DNA of 41,578 bases from Alphaproteobacteria bacterium. GTDB lineage: Bacteria; Pseudomonadota; Alphaproteobacteria; SMXS01. The position numbers and the translations under genes are program-made. Position 1 is the first letter of the stretch. Each line of letters opens with the position of its first letter. The stretch spans positions 1 through 41,578 of the forward strand of contig JAURPT010000026.1 in assembly GCA_030836535.1 (NCBI GenBank). Reading direction: 5' to 3'. The notes beneath the pieces are model-generated. The model was given only the letters and a program-made list of their open reading frames with translations, was not told the origin of the DNA and did no database searches. This document shows positions 33,917 to 40,992 of this stretch, in pieces.

Positions 33917-34684
33917 ATGGATCTGTATCTACGACAGGTCGCGCTCGTCGCCTATGATTTGGAACCTGCCATAGACCAATTAGAAGCCATGTTCGGAACA
34001 CCCATCTGCTTTCGCGACGACGGCGTGGCCAAATTCGGATTGAAGAATGCACTTGCTGCCATCGGCAGCCAGTTCATCGAGATTGTCAGCCCAACCCAAA
34101 AGGGCACGACGGCTGAACGCTACCTTGAAAAACGCAAGGGGGATGGCGGCTATATGCTGATCTTCCAGTGCCCGGATAAAACCACGCAGGATGCCTGTGA
34201 AACCAATGCCGCCAACCAGAGGGTGCGGGTCGCCTGGGAACGACCAGAAGTCGATGGGCGGATCATGCAGTTGCACCCGGCAGACACGGGCGGCACATTC
34301 CTAGAGATTGACCACCACCAGCCCTTCGAACCCGAAGGCTTGTGGCCGCCCGCCGGCACCAACTGGCAAAAGCATATCAACATCCAACATGCCACCGGCA
34401 TAACCGGCGCAGAGATCCAGTCTCCCGATCCGGCAAAACTGGCAGAGCGCTGGGCCGCCATTATGGATATTGAGTTGCGCGATGGTTTTCGCGGGCCTGT
34501 GTTGCCGCTGGCCAATGGCGAAATTCGGTTTGTCGATGCAGTGGGTAACCGAGGCGAAGGCCTGACCGCCATCGACATCCACACCCCTGTACGGGCACCC
34601 GTGTTGTTTGCCGCGCGCAATGCCGGGCTAAAGATTACCGACAACTCCCTTGAATGGTGCGGCGTGGTCCTCAACCTTGTTTAG
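33917..34684 (+). CDS. VOC (glyoxalase/bleomycin-resistance) superfamily protein
   Basis: 255 residues, two tandem beta-alpha-beta-beta-beta modules: LRQVALVAYDLEPAIDQLEAMFGT opens the first and QHATGITGAEIQSPDPAKLAERWAAIMDIEL the second. IEIVSP and FLEIDHHQP contain potential metal-ligand Glu/His. Substrate unknown; the VOC fold serves isomerases, dioxygenases and binding proteins alike. CTGGAGACCGGA precedes the ATG. Divergent from the sulfotransferase gene. Confidence 0.78.
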   Translation: MDLYLRQVALVAYDLEPAIDQLEAMFGTPICFRDDGVAKFGLKNALAAIGSQFIEIVSPTQKGTTAERYLEKRKGDGGYMLIFQCPDKTTQDACETNAANQRVRVAWERPEVDGRIMQLHPADTGGTFLEIDHHQPFEPEGLWPPAGTNWQKHINIQHATGITGAEIQSPDPAKLAERWAAIMDIELRDGFRGPVLPLANGEIRFVDAVGNRGEGLTAIDIHTPVRAPVLFAARNAGLKITDNSLEWCGVVLNLV

Positions 34685-34898
34685 CATGGTGACGCGAAAA
34701 AGCACCTTTTCACGAAGAAAACAGCGTTGACCCAAAAAATAATTGGCCAACGCAGCCAACAAATATGACAAATATCTATTAGATGAAAAAACAGTTAATC
34801 GACTGTTATTGCTACCGAATGTGGCGTCTTCTTCCAAATCATAAACTAGAATTATTGTAAATTTATAAAGCCAACAATTGTCTAAACCCTGTAAATCA
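34685..34898. other. AT-rich intergenic stretch, no gene seen
   Basis: Together with the csp leader this makes a 379-base gap. The part before the promoter is clearly AT-rich and holds a hairpin AACAGT-TAATCG-ACTGTT (34790-34807) that reads as a weak terminator on the minus strand, and an imperfect inverted repeat near 34697-34718 just after the VOC gene. I see no convincing coding frame: the 154-codon minus-strand frame here lacks family features. Confidence 0.5.
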
Positions 34899-34929
34899 TT
34901 GACTTTTTCAGTCACCGCACCCATATGAT
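34899..34929 (+). promoter_or_regulatory. predicted csp promoter
   Basis: TTGACT (34899-34904) and TATGAT (34924-34929) are near-consensus hexamers with a 19-base spacer. Initiation near 34936 would give an untranslated leader of about 128 bases, typical of cold-shock genes. Confidence 0.5.
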
Positions 34930-34995
34930 TGTGGCGTTCGGCAATTGTTTGAGTGGCGTCCAGGGCTGGCAGGATCATCCGTGGGTACCCCGACA

Positions 34996-35056
34996 GTGTG
35001 AACGACACCAAGAAGTGATGATAACTCATCGCTAAGAGAAACGTCCTGCTAGAGGA
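34996..35056 (+). promoter_or_regulatory. structured 5' leader of the cold-shock gene
   Basis: Two hairpins lie just before the ribosome site: GTGT/ACAC (34996-35008) and a 7-bp stem GTGATGA/TCATCGC with loop TAAC (35015-35032). The site AGAGGA (35051-35056) is seven bases from the ATG. Cold-shock mRNAs of enterobacteria are regulated by temperature-dependent leader folding; a similar role here is inferred. Confidence 0.45.
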
Positions 35057-35063
35057 ACGAGAG

Positions 35064-35276
35064 ATGACGACTGGCACAGTAAAATGGTTCAATTCTGAAA
35101 AAGGCTACGGCTTTATCGAACCGGATGATGGCGGCAGTGACGCCTTTGTGCATATTTCAGCGGTTGAAAAGGCCGGTATGCGGACCCTGACCGAAGGCCA
35201 GAAGCTGACATATGAACTGGTAGAGGGCCATAAGGGTCGCTCTTCCGCAGAGAACCTGGCCGCCGTCGAGGGCTAA
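35064..35276 (+). CDS. cold-shock domain protein (CspA family)
   Basis: 70 residues, a single cold-shock OB fold. RNP1 is KGYGFIEPD and RNP2 is [20 protein letters not shown] is the canonical opening. It binds single-stranded nucleic acid and melts RNA structure; cytosolic. Length and motifs are complete. The long leader and own promoter suggest it is transcribed alone; the next gene is convergent. Confidence 0.95.
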   Translation: MTTGTVKWFNSEKGYGFIEPDDGGSDAFVHISAVEKAGMRTLTEGQKLTYELVEGHKGRSSAENLAAVEG

Positions 35277-35328
35277 AGCCCTCCTTCAGCGCAGGGTTGC
35301 CGCCCAGGCGACAACCAATAATCTGGTT

Positions 35329-36273
35329 TCAGTAAGTTTCCTGTTGGCTGTCACAGCGATAGCCAGCGAGAAACCTTTTTGTCCCTGCTATCGCATGGTC
35401 ATGCGACGGCAACATGCGATGGTATCCGCCGACAACGGTTAAGATATCATCGCTGCCGGGTATCTGTGCTTCGCCGACCCCGACAACACCATCATCATCA
35501 ACGCTAATCAGCGGGTTGGTACCCTTGCCACCATTGGTGCTCCCGATGATCAGGCAGTGCCGCAGCGTAACAGCGGGCAAAGCCTCAACACTGGTGGGCC
35601 GCAAGTCCTGCCCGGCATCGGTCGTCAGAACCCTGAAGGCCTCATTCTTGGCAAATATCTCTGCCAGGCTTGCCCCCCTGTTTGGCGTGCCGATCATCAC
35701 CAGACCACGGACTTTTTTGCCTTCGCGCCAGGGTGCCGGCTCCGCCAGCACCTGCCGCATGACCAGCCCGCCCATGGAGTGGGCAACAAAGCTGATATGG
35801 CTTACACCCTCAAGCCCGTTGAGCAAACGTATGATATCGCTGGCATGGTCTGCAATCGACTGACAGGTGGAAGGATAAGCCACATAGGCCACGTGATAGC
35901 CTTCGTCCTCCAACGCAGCCCGCAGTCCGCGGAAGCTGGACTCCATGCCACCCAGCCCCTTAATCAGAAAAACCAGCGGCTTGTCTTCATAGGAAAGATT
36001 CAGCGTCGACCGCAGCGTGGCAAAATGGGTGAGGCACTCGTCATAGGTGCCCCAGGCATGGCGGTGATCTTCGGGGTCCAGAAGGCGGTAATGGTCGGTG
36101 ACCAGATTATGCTGAATGCGCCAGCCGACATGATAGTACACATCTGTCCAGAATTGTTGGCCACCCATGGTGGGTGCAACAATATTGGGGTTGCCCGGTT
36201 GCGACCAATTGAAGCTGATGATGGCGACAGCCCCTGCAAGAACAGCGCCCAACCCGGCCAGTTTCCAGCGCAT
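35329..36273 (-). CDS. alpha/beta-hydrolase, lipase/PGAP1-like, membrane-anchored or exported
   Basis: 314 residues. The N-terminal hydrophobic segment (LAGLGAVLAGAVAIISF) is a signal anchor. The hydrolase core shows the oxyanion-region KGLGG, the nucleophile elbow FVAHSMGGLVMRQVL with catalytic Ser, VMIGTPNRGASLAEIF, an Asp-rich DDDGVVGVGEAQIPG that may give the acid, and His in PSHDHAIAG. The order matches triacylglycerol lipase/PGAP1-like enzymes. Probably faces the periplasm; substrate unknown. Confidence 0.83.
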   Translation of the reverse strand: MRWKLAGLGAVLAGAVAIISFNWSQPGNPNIVAPTMGGQQFWTDVYYHVGWRIQHNLVTDHYRLLDPEDHRHAWGTYDECLTHFATLRSTLNLSYEDKPLVFLIKGLGGMESSFRGLRAALEDEGYHVAYVAYPSTCQSIADHASDIIRLLNGLEGVSHISFVAHSMGGLVMRQVLAEPAPWREGKKVRGLVMIGTPNRGASLAEIFAKNEAFRVLTTDAGQDLRPTSVEALPAVTLRHCLIIGSTNGGKGTNPLISVDDDGVVGVGEAQIPGSDDILTVVGGYHRMLPSHDHAIAGTKRFLAGYRCDSQQETY

Positions 36274-36355
36274 ATGGTCTCTCGCTCCTGTTGACGTCGA
36301 TTCTATATGGGCTAGTCGAAGTCGGCTTCAAGCCCACGCTATGGAACGGCCCACG

Positions 36356-36784
36356 CTAGCCTTGCGCTTGCTGCAGACGATAGAAGTCTTCCCAGCTGCT
36401 GTAGCGGGTGAAGTTATCTTCATCAAAGAAGATCACCGGGCCATTGCATATGAACAGATATTCTGTGTCTTCCAGCGCGGTCGTTTCCCCGTGCAGCATG
36501 CCATTGGCTTCATAAACATAATCGCCAGCATTCAGCACGCCGTCGCGCACCTGCAGCTTGCCACTGAGGATGAAGGTGTGGGAGCCCGAAAGATGTTTGT
36601 GCGACGGGGCAACATAGCCTTCCAGCCACTTGAGCAACACAGCCCAGGTGCCGGTTTCAGACCCGGTATAGAGCACTTTGACGAAAGACTTGTCGCTGGT
36701 CTGCACCCAATCCATGTTTGAGGCTTCAACGAGCGTGTCCATAATTTCGCTGTTAACGGGGGTAATATCCTGCGGCAGCGGCAT
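36356..36784 (-). CDS. cupin-domain protein, 2,4'-dihydroxyacetophenone-dioxygenase/ChrR-like
   Basis: 142 residues from the ATG at 36784 (MPLPQDITPVNSEIM), preceded by GGAGAG five bases upstream; the frame continues to 36826 without a ribosome site. The cupin metal motif is visible as PSHKHLSGSHTFILSGKLQVRDG (His pair and His) and, in motif 2, GDYVYEANGMLHGET (His). The protein resembles small mononuclear-metal dioxygenases. The reaction cannot be assigned. Stands alone between the hydrolase and the broken gene at 36902. Confidence 0.78.
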   Translation of the reverse strand: MPLPQDITPVNSEIMDTLVEASNMDWVQTSDKSFVKVLYTGSETGTWAVLLKWLEGYVAPSHKHLSGSHTFILSGKLQVRDGVLNAGDYVYEANGMLHGETTALEDTEYLFICNGPVIFFDEDNFTRYSSWEDFYRLQQAQG

Positions 36785-36901
36785 CTTTTCTCTCCAGTAA
36801 TTTATATGCTGGAAATCGTGATCCATTCACGCCCCAAACACCAGAGAGAAAACACCAACGCGTGTCTTGGTCGCCGCATCTAAATTCGATAAGGTTTAAT
36901 C

Positions 36902-37309
36902 ATGACCGCTTCCCTCATCGCTTTTGTTGCCGGCACCCTGCTTAGTGGGCTCTGGATTGGCGCCGCACGTCGTTACCCGGAATGGGAAAAGTAAATATTC
37001 GGATACACCCTGGTGTTAGCTGGGGTTGTTTACGTTTTTTTCGGCTTTATCGAGGGAAGAGCAATCAACACCATGATGCCCGAAGCAATTGTCGGCCTCG
37101 GCTTTATTATACTTGCCGCTATCGGGCTGCGCGGGTCGCTTCTGGCGCTTGGGATCGGCTGGGCGCTGCACGGTACCTGGGATTATGTCGCCCCCATGGT
37201 ACTGGATGTGTCTTATGTGCCGTGGTTTCTGGAGCCATCCTGCATTGGCTACGACTTTATCGTCGGCCTCTATCTCATCCTTCGGTCACGCGGGCAATTT
37301 GCACCATAA
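36902..37309 (+). pseudogene. small polytopic membrane protein interrupted by an in-frame TAA (DUF6010-like)
   Basis: An ATG at 36902 opens a 30-codon frame (MTASLIAFVAGTLLSGLWIG... PEWEK) ending in TAA at 36992-36994. The same frame then runs on without a break as IFGYTLVLAGVVYVFFGFIEG and three further hydrophobic segments to a TAA at 37307. With one codon restored it would be a 135-residue protein with four or five helices. GIGWALHGTWDY and the later PSCIGYDFIVGLYLI resemble the DUF6010 family, only weakly by eye. A GTG at 37013 could allow internal reinitiation. A single-base nonsense mutation is the simplest explanation. Confidence 0.65.
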
Positions 37310-37379
37310 TATGTGTTGCCGGCGCAAATCCGCTTCAGTCCGTTTGCTGATGACCCAAAGCGAACACCCCTTTAAACCA

Positions 37380-37886
37380 TCAATCAGCTGCCAGGAAGCT
37401 CGCCCTACGTTCTTCTGCTTCAATTATCAGTGCATCAATATAAGCCCTGAAGCTCGCGCTATATCGATTCTTTTGTAGGCGCCATTGATCCGCATAGGTG
37501 CGATTGCTGGCGAAACTGACCACCATACCCTGGTGGTAACCGAACCAAATATCGTCCGGCAGGTGGCCGGATTGCCACTGCAGAAAAAGCGTTTCAGTCG
37601 TGCGAAAGGTAGCGTTTAACCACATCGCGAATTGTGAATTGGGGGTATTCGGGGACCCTACCTTCCCAATTATTTCCGGGTAGATGCCATCATTAAATGA
37701 TCCCATTAGTTTGTCGTTGGATGCCATCTCCATGGCATGGGTGTTCTAACTTTCGATCGACGACTGAATAAAGCTAGCGCGAAGCGCGCTGGTATTTTGG
37801 TTCATTTGAATACCAACGAAGATCAACGACCCGACGATGGCCGCAGCTGCCACAATTTCTGAGATTTTGTGAATACGATCCAGCAT
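37380..37886 (-). pseudogene. paralog of the 1665-2129 membrane-anchored protein, interrupted by an in-frame TAG
   Basis: The ATG at 37886, preceded by GGGAGGG, begins MLDRIHKISEIVAAAAIVGSLIFVGIQMNQNTS, near-identical in plan to the protein at 1665 (SLIFVGVQMRQN). The frame meets TAG at 37746-37748 (codon 47) and continues in register for 121 more codons to TGA at 37380. The downstream part (FRTTETLFLQWQSGHLPDD ... RYSASFRAYIDALI) aligns in layout with the C-terminal domain of the first gene (FRMTFQLAENYHTQFKLGLMPEE). Total intact length would be about 168 residues. Probably a pseudogene by one point mutation; an ATG at 37733 could restart translation without the membrane anchor. Confidence 0.75.
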
Positions 37887-37979
37887 GTTTCCCTCCCTTA
37901 GAATAAAGGAACAGAAGAACGCAGGTCAGACCAGTCTGCCTAATGTCTGCTTTGGGCCAATTGCGGGCAGTCATACAGG

Positions 37980-38360
37980 CTACGAAGAAAACAGATAAAG
38001 ATAGACACACAACGCGGGAAAACTCGCCGCAACTGTTGCCAAAATACCTGCTTTGGCCAAGACTGGTATATCCATGATCCGTTTAGCCACAATTTGCGGT
38101 AATTGGTCTTGCGGCAGAGTGGCGGCATCCTCGATTAATGCGCTGACGCGAGAAAAGGCCGCATTCAGGGCCTGCAGGACAATCACAAGAATAATGCCAT
38201 AGAAGGCCAACAGGACGCTGATACTCATTGCATCCAGCGAGCCGCCAAGAGCATAGGCAACAGCGAATGATGCAAACATCGCCGTCAGCCAAAGTCCTAC
38301 AACACCCAACATGAACGTATCAATTTGGGCTCGCATGTCAGAGATTTCGGATGCAGTCAA
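37980..38360 (-). CDS. small integral membrane protein, unknown function
   Basis: 126 residues with three hydrophobic helices: TFMLGVVGLWLTAMFASFAVAYALG, ISVLLAFYGIILVIVLQAL and AGILATVAASFPALCVYLYLF. I choose the TTG at 38360 since GGGGAGAG lies just before it; an internal ATG at codon 9 has no ribosome site. A charged stretch (RVSALIEDAATLPQDQLPQIVAKRI) between helices 2 and 3 is probably cytoplasmic. No family recognised. The interrupted gene at 37380-37886 follows in the same direction after 93 bases. Confidence 0.6.
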   Translation of the reverse strand: MTASEISDMRAQIDTFMLGVVGLWLTAMFASFAVAYALGGSLDAMSISVLLAFYGIILVIVLQALNAAFSRVSALIEDAATLPQDQLPQIVAKRIMDIPVLAKAGILATVAASFPALCVYLYLFSS

Positions 38361-38402
38361 TTTTCTCTCCCCTGAGTTGAGGGGAAGAGGATAGCGCAGA
38401 AC

Positions 38403-38417
38403 TATGCTTCAAGCATA
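38403..38417. promoter_or_regulatory. 15-bp palindrome upstream of the orphan membrane gene
   Basis: TATGCTT-C-AAGCATA has seven-base arms around one base and sits 43 bases upstream of the TTG start at 38360. It is shaped like a binding site for a dimeric regulator. Nothing else marks it. Confidence 0.3.
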
Positions 38418-38521
38418 ACGCCTGCTTCTTGCCTCTGGCTCAAATTGCGCAGAGACAACAGCGGGAGAAACGGCGCTGCAAGCAGCCGCTGAAATCAAGC
38501 CTGTTATGTTTTGAGAAAAAT

Positions 38522-38596
38522 TGGAGCGGGCGATGAGATTCGAACTCACGACCCTAACCTTGGCAAGGTTATGCTCTACCCCTGAGCTACGCCCGC
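38522..38596 (-). tRNA. tRNA-Gly (anticodon GCC)
   Basis: Minus-strand cloverleaf: acceptor GCGGGCG/CGCCCGC, D stem GCTC/GAGC, anticodon stem TAACC/GGTTA around TTGCCAA (anticodon GCC), T stem GTGAG/CTCAT with one G-T pair and loop TTCGAAT, discriminator T, encoded CCA. 75 bases. Confidence 0.95.
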
Positions 38597-38671
38597 ATCC
38601 GATGCGCTTATGCCTTCTTTTTGGAAGGCCCGGCCTGTGCCGGTTGCGGGTGATTCCCGCGCGCGAAGGGG

Positions 38672-38699
38672 ACTATACGCAATGACTTTTTCAATGCAA
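38672..38699 (-). promoter_or_regulatory. predicted promoter of tRNA-Gly
   Basis: On the minus strand TTGCAT (38699-38694) and TATAGT (38677-38672) are 16 bases apart, giving a leader of about 70 bases before the tRNA. The remaining gap up to 38878 shows no gene. Confidence 0.45.
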
Positions 38700-38878
38700 C
38701 CCCGAAAAAGCACTTAAACCTTCGGTTTTTACAATTATATGAAGGAGCACCGCACAGCGGCCCTGTGAGGCGCGCAACACGTCGCGCGCCCTTTGAACCC
38801 GGCCTTGGTTTGTGCTAGCCATGCGCCGCAATACTTATATGCTCATTTGCTCAGCGATCAGTCAGGACGAACGAAAAC

Positions 38879-39757
38879 ATGACGCAGTCAGAATGGATCA
38901 AGGACTCAGACACCGCCCGCTTTGGGGATGATGTTGTCAATGCATCGCTAGAGGTGCCCGTCATCGTCGACTTCTGGGCCCCATGGTGCGGCCCGTGTAA
39001 AGACCTTGGCCCGATCCTGGAAAAGAATGTGGACGCCGCCAATGGCGCGGTCAAACTGGTGAAGATCAATGTCGATGAAAACCAGCAGCTGGCTGCACAG
39101 CTCCGCGTCCAAAGTATCCCTGCCGTTTTTGCCTTCAAGGGCGGCCAGCCCGTTGATAGTTTTATGGGTGCCCTGCCGGAAAGCCAGGTAAAGACATTCA
39201 TCGAGAATTTGGGCGTGGCCATTGGCCCCACCCCGCTGGAAGAGCTGTTCTCCACCGCTGTCATTGCCATGGAGCAGGGCGACCTGGTAACTGCTGAATC
39301 TGTGTACCGCAAAGCGCTGGACCTGGAGCCAGGCAATGTGGAAGCCCTGGCCGGGCTGATTATCTGCCGCCTGAAGGCAGATGACACCCAGACAGCACAA
39401 GAGTTGTTCGACAGCCTGACACCGGAATATCAGAACGACCCGGCGATGGCGGGTGCTAAAGCTGCCCTTACCCTGGCGGGTGATGCTGGTAAATCTGACG
39501 ATGTAGAAGCAGCCCGCGCCGCTGTTGCCGCCAACCCGGATGATCTGCAGGCCCAGTTCGACCTGGCCAACGTACTGCTGGGAGTCGGGCAGAACGATGA
39601 AGGGGCGGAAATATTGCTGGCGATCATCAAGGCTGACCGCAGCTGGGAGGATGATGCAGCGCGCAAAAAGCTGCTGACCTTGTTTGATGCCCTGGGCCCC
39701 ACCCATGAAACGACAGTGAGTGCCCGCAAAGCGCTTTCGTCGATTCTGTTTTCGTAG
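38879..39757 (+). CDS. cnoX: thioredoxin-TPR co-chaperone (CnoX/YbbN type)
   Basis: 292 residues. Residues 1-110 are a thioredoxin domain with intact active site FWAPWCGPCKDLGP and cis-Pro loop QSIPAVFAFKGG. The rest is helical TPR-like (ELFSTAVIAMEQGDLVTAESVYRKALDLEPGNVEALAGL). E. coli CnoX lost the redox pair, whereas alphaproteobacterial versions such as that of Caulobacter keep CGPC and thioredoxin activity as well as holdase function; this one keeps both Cys. It protects substrates from oxidation and hands them to GroEL or DnaK. Next gene starts nine bases later. Confidence 0.9.
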   Translation: MTQSEWIKDSDTARFGDDVVNASLEVPVIVDFWAPWCGPCKDLGPILEKNVDAANGAVKLVKINVDENQQLAAQLRVQSIPAVFAFKGGQPVDSFMGALPESQVKTFIENLGVAIGPTPLEELFSTAVIAMEQGDLVTAESVYRKALDLEPGNVEALAGLIICRLKADDTQTAQELFDSLTPEYQNDPAMAGAKAALTLAGDAGKSDDVEAARAAVAANPDDLQAQFDLANVLLGVGQNDEGAEILLAIIKADRSWEDDAARKKLLTLFDALGPTHETTVSARKALSSILFS

Positions 39758-39766
39758 GGGCGCGCC

Positions 39767-40426
39767 ATGTATGACCGTAACGCCAGCCCGCCCGAGATTA
39801 TCCCCATCTTTCCGTTGTCCGGCGCCTTGTTGCTACCACACAGCCAGCTGCCACTGAATGTCTTTGAGCCGCGCTATATCAAGCTGGTGGACGACGTTCT
39901 GCGGGGGAACCGCTTAATCGGCATGATCCAGCCACGTGACCTGGAGGCAGAAGAGCGGGTACCGGAAAAAGCACCCCTTTACGACATCGGTTGCGTTGGT
40001 CGCCTGACAACCTTCCAGGAATATGAAGACGGTCGCTATTTCATCACGCTCACCGGCGTACAGCGTTTCCGGGTGGAAGAAGAGATTTCCACCACCACGC
40101 CCTATCGACAGCTTCGGGTGAATTATGACGACTTTGCCGCGGCCGACGAACATGTGGAGGCAGACTTTACGGCCGACCGCGACCGCTTCATGCAGCTGAT
40201 CCGCGCCTATGTGGATGTGCAGGGCTACCAGGTAAACTGGGAAATGATTGAACAGACGGATACGCTTACATTGGTGACTGCCGGTGCCACTTTGGCGCCG
40301 TGGCAACCCAGCGAAAAGCAGGCGCTGCTGGAGGCCATGACCATGCAGGACCGTTACGACACGCTGATAACGCTGTATGAAATTGCCGTTGCCATGGCCA
40401 GCACCAGCCCCGGCAAAGCCAATTAA
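39767..40426 (+). CDS. Lon N-terminal (LON substrate-binding) domain protein
   Basis: 219 residues consisting of the Lon N-domain only: IPIFPLSGALLLPHSQLPLNVFEPRYIKLVDD, GMIQPRD, IGCVGRLTTFQEYEDGRYFITLTGVQRFRV. No ATPase or protease domain follows. Stand-alone Lon-N proteins are common in Alphaproteobacteria beside the thioredoxin/TPR gene; function unproven, presumably recognition of unfolded peptides. Part of an operon with cnoX, Trm112 and DUF971. Confidence 0.9.
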   Translation: MYDRNASPPEIIPIFPLSGALLLPHSQLPLNVFEPRYIKLVDDVLRGNRLIGMIQPRDLEAEERVPEKAPLYDIGCVGRLTTFQEYEDGRYFITLTGVQRFRVEEEISTTTPYRQLRVNYDDFAAADEHVEADFTADRDRFMQLIRAYVDVQGYQVNWEMIEQTDTLTLVTAGATLAPWQPSEKQALLEAMTMQDRYDTLITLYEIAVAMASTSPGKAN

Positions 40427-40444
40427 GGCGAACAGGAGAGGGTT

Positions 40445-40630
40445 ATGACCGCTGATCTGGACCAGAAACTGCTCGATATTCTCGTCTGCCCGCTGACCAA
40501 GGGCCCACTACGCTGGGACCGCGATGCGCAGGAACTTGTCAGTGAGCAGGCTGGCCTGGCCTTTCCGGTACGGGATGGCATTCCCATCATGCTGGTGGAA
40601 GAAGCCCGCAAGCTCGACGAGACCGCATGA
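40445..40630 (+). CDS. Trm112 family protein
   Basis: 61 residues: [46 protein letters not shown] is the complete Trm112 pattern. Only one Cys is present, so the zinc ribbon of eukaryotic Trm112 is degenerate, as is usual in bacteria. Eukaryotic homologs activate methyltransferases; the bacterial role is unclear. Its stop overlaps the DUF971 start (ATGA). Confidence 0.9.
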   Translation: MTADLDQKLLDILVCPLTKGPLRWDRDAQELVSEQAGLAFPVRDGIPIMLVEEARKLDETA

Positions 40631-40992
40631 GCGAAGACCAGGCCCATTGGCCCACATCATTAGACTTTGACCGCGCAGCCAAACTGCTGAACATCACCTT
40701 TGATGATGGCCAGTCTTTTGCCCTGCCGTTTGAGTTGCTGCGGGTTGAAAGCCCCTCAGCCGAGGTACAGGGCCATGCCCCCAGCCAGAAACAGATTGTG
40801 CCCGGCAAACAGCATGTGGGGGTCACCCGCGCCGAGCCTACCGGCAATTACGCGGTACGCATTGTCTTTGATGACGGCCACGACACCGGCCTGTTTAGCT
40901 GGGACTATCTGTATGAACTGGGCCGTACGGCCGACCAGAAATGGGCAGTTTATCAGGCAGTGCTAGCTGAGCAGGGGCTCAGCCGCACTTAA
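40627..40992 (+). CDS. DUF971 (gamma-butyrobetaine-hydroxylase N-terminal-like) protein
   Basis: 121 residues. [32 protein letters not shown] and [23 protein letters not shown] are the DUF971 hallmarks. The domain also occurs at the N-terminus of gamma-butyrobetaine hydroxylase and in some Fe-S proteins; the lone bacterial form is suspected to act in Fe-S metabolism. Translationally coupled to Trm112. The stop interlocks over four bases with that of the convergent hydroxylase gene. Confidence 0.88.
   Translation: MSEDQAHWPTSLDFDRAAKLLNITFDDGQSFALPFELLRVESPSAEVQGHAPSQKQIVPGKQHVGVTRAEPTGNYAVRIVFDDGHDTGLFSWDYLYELGRTADQKWAVYQAVLAEQGLSRT

Noticed and set aside
34628-35092. 154-codon open frame on the minus strand across the csp leader
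   Set aside because: It overlaps the VOC gene end, the csp promoter, leader hairpins and csp start. Composition is that of AT-rich noncoding DNA and no ribosome site or domain is seen.
10296-37748. Stop-codon reassignment or programmed readthrough to explain the in-frame TAG/TAA codons
   Set aside because: TAG and TAA end many intact genes here (for example the LLM, SDR, DUF971 and RDD genes), and no shared readthrough context surrounds the three interrupting stops.
37774-38010. 78-codon minus-strand frame
   Set aside because: Different frame from the real paralog remnant starting at 37886; Cys-rich random translation.
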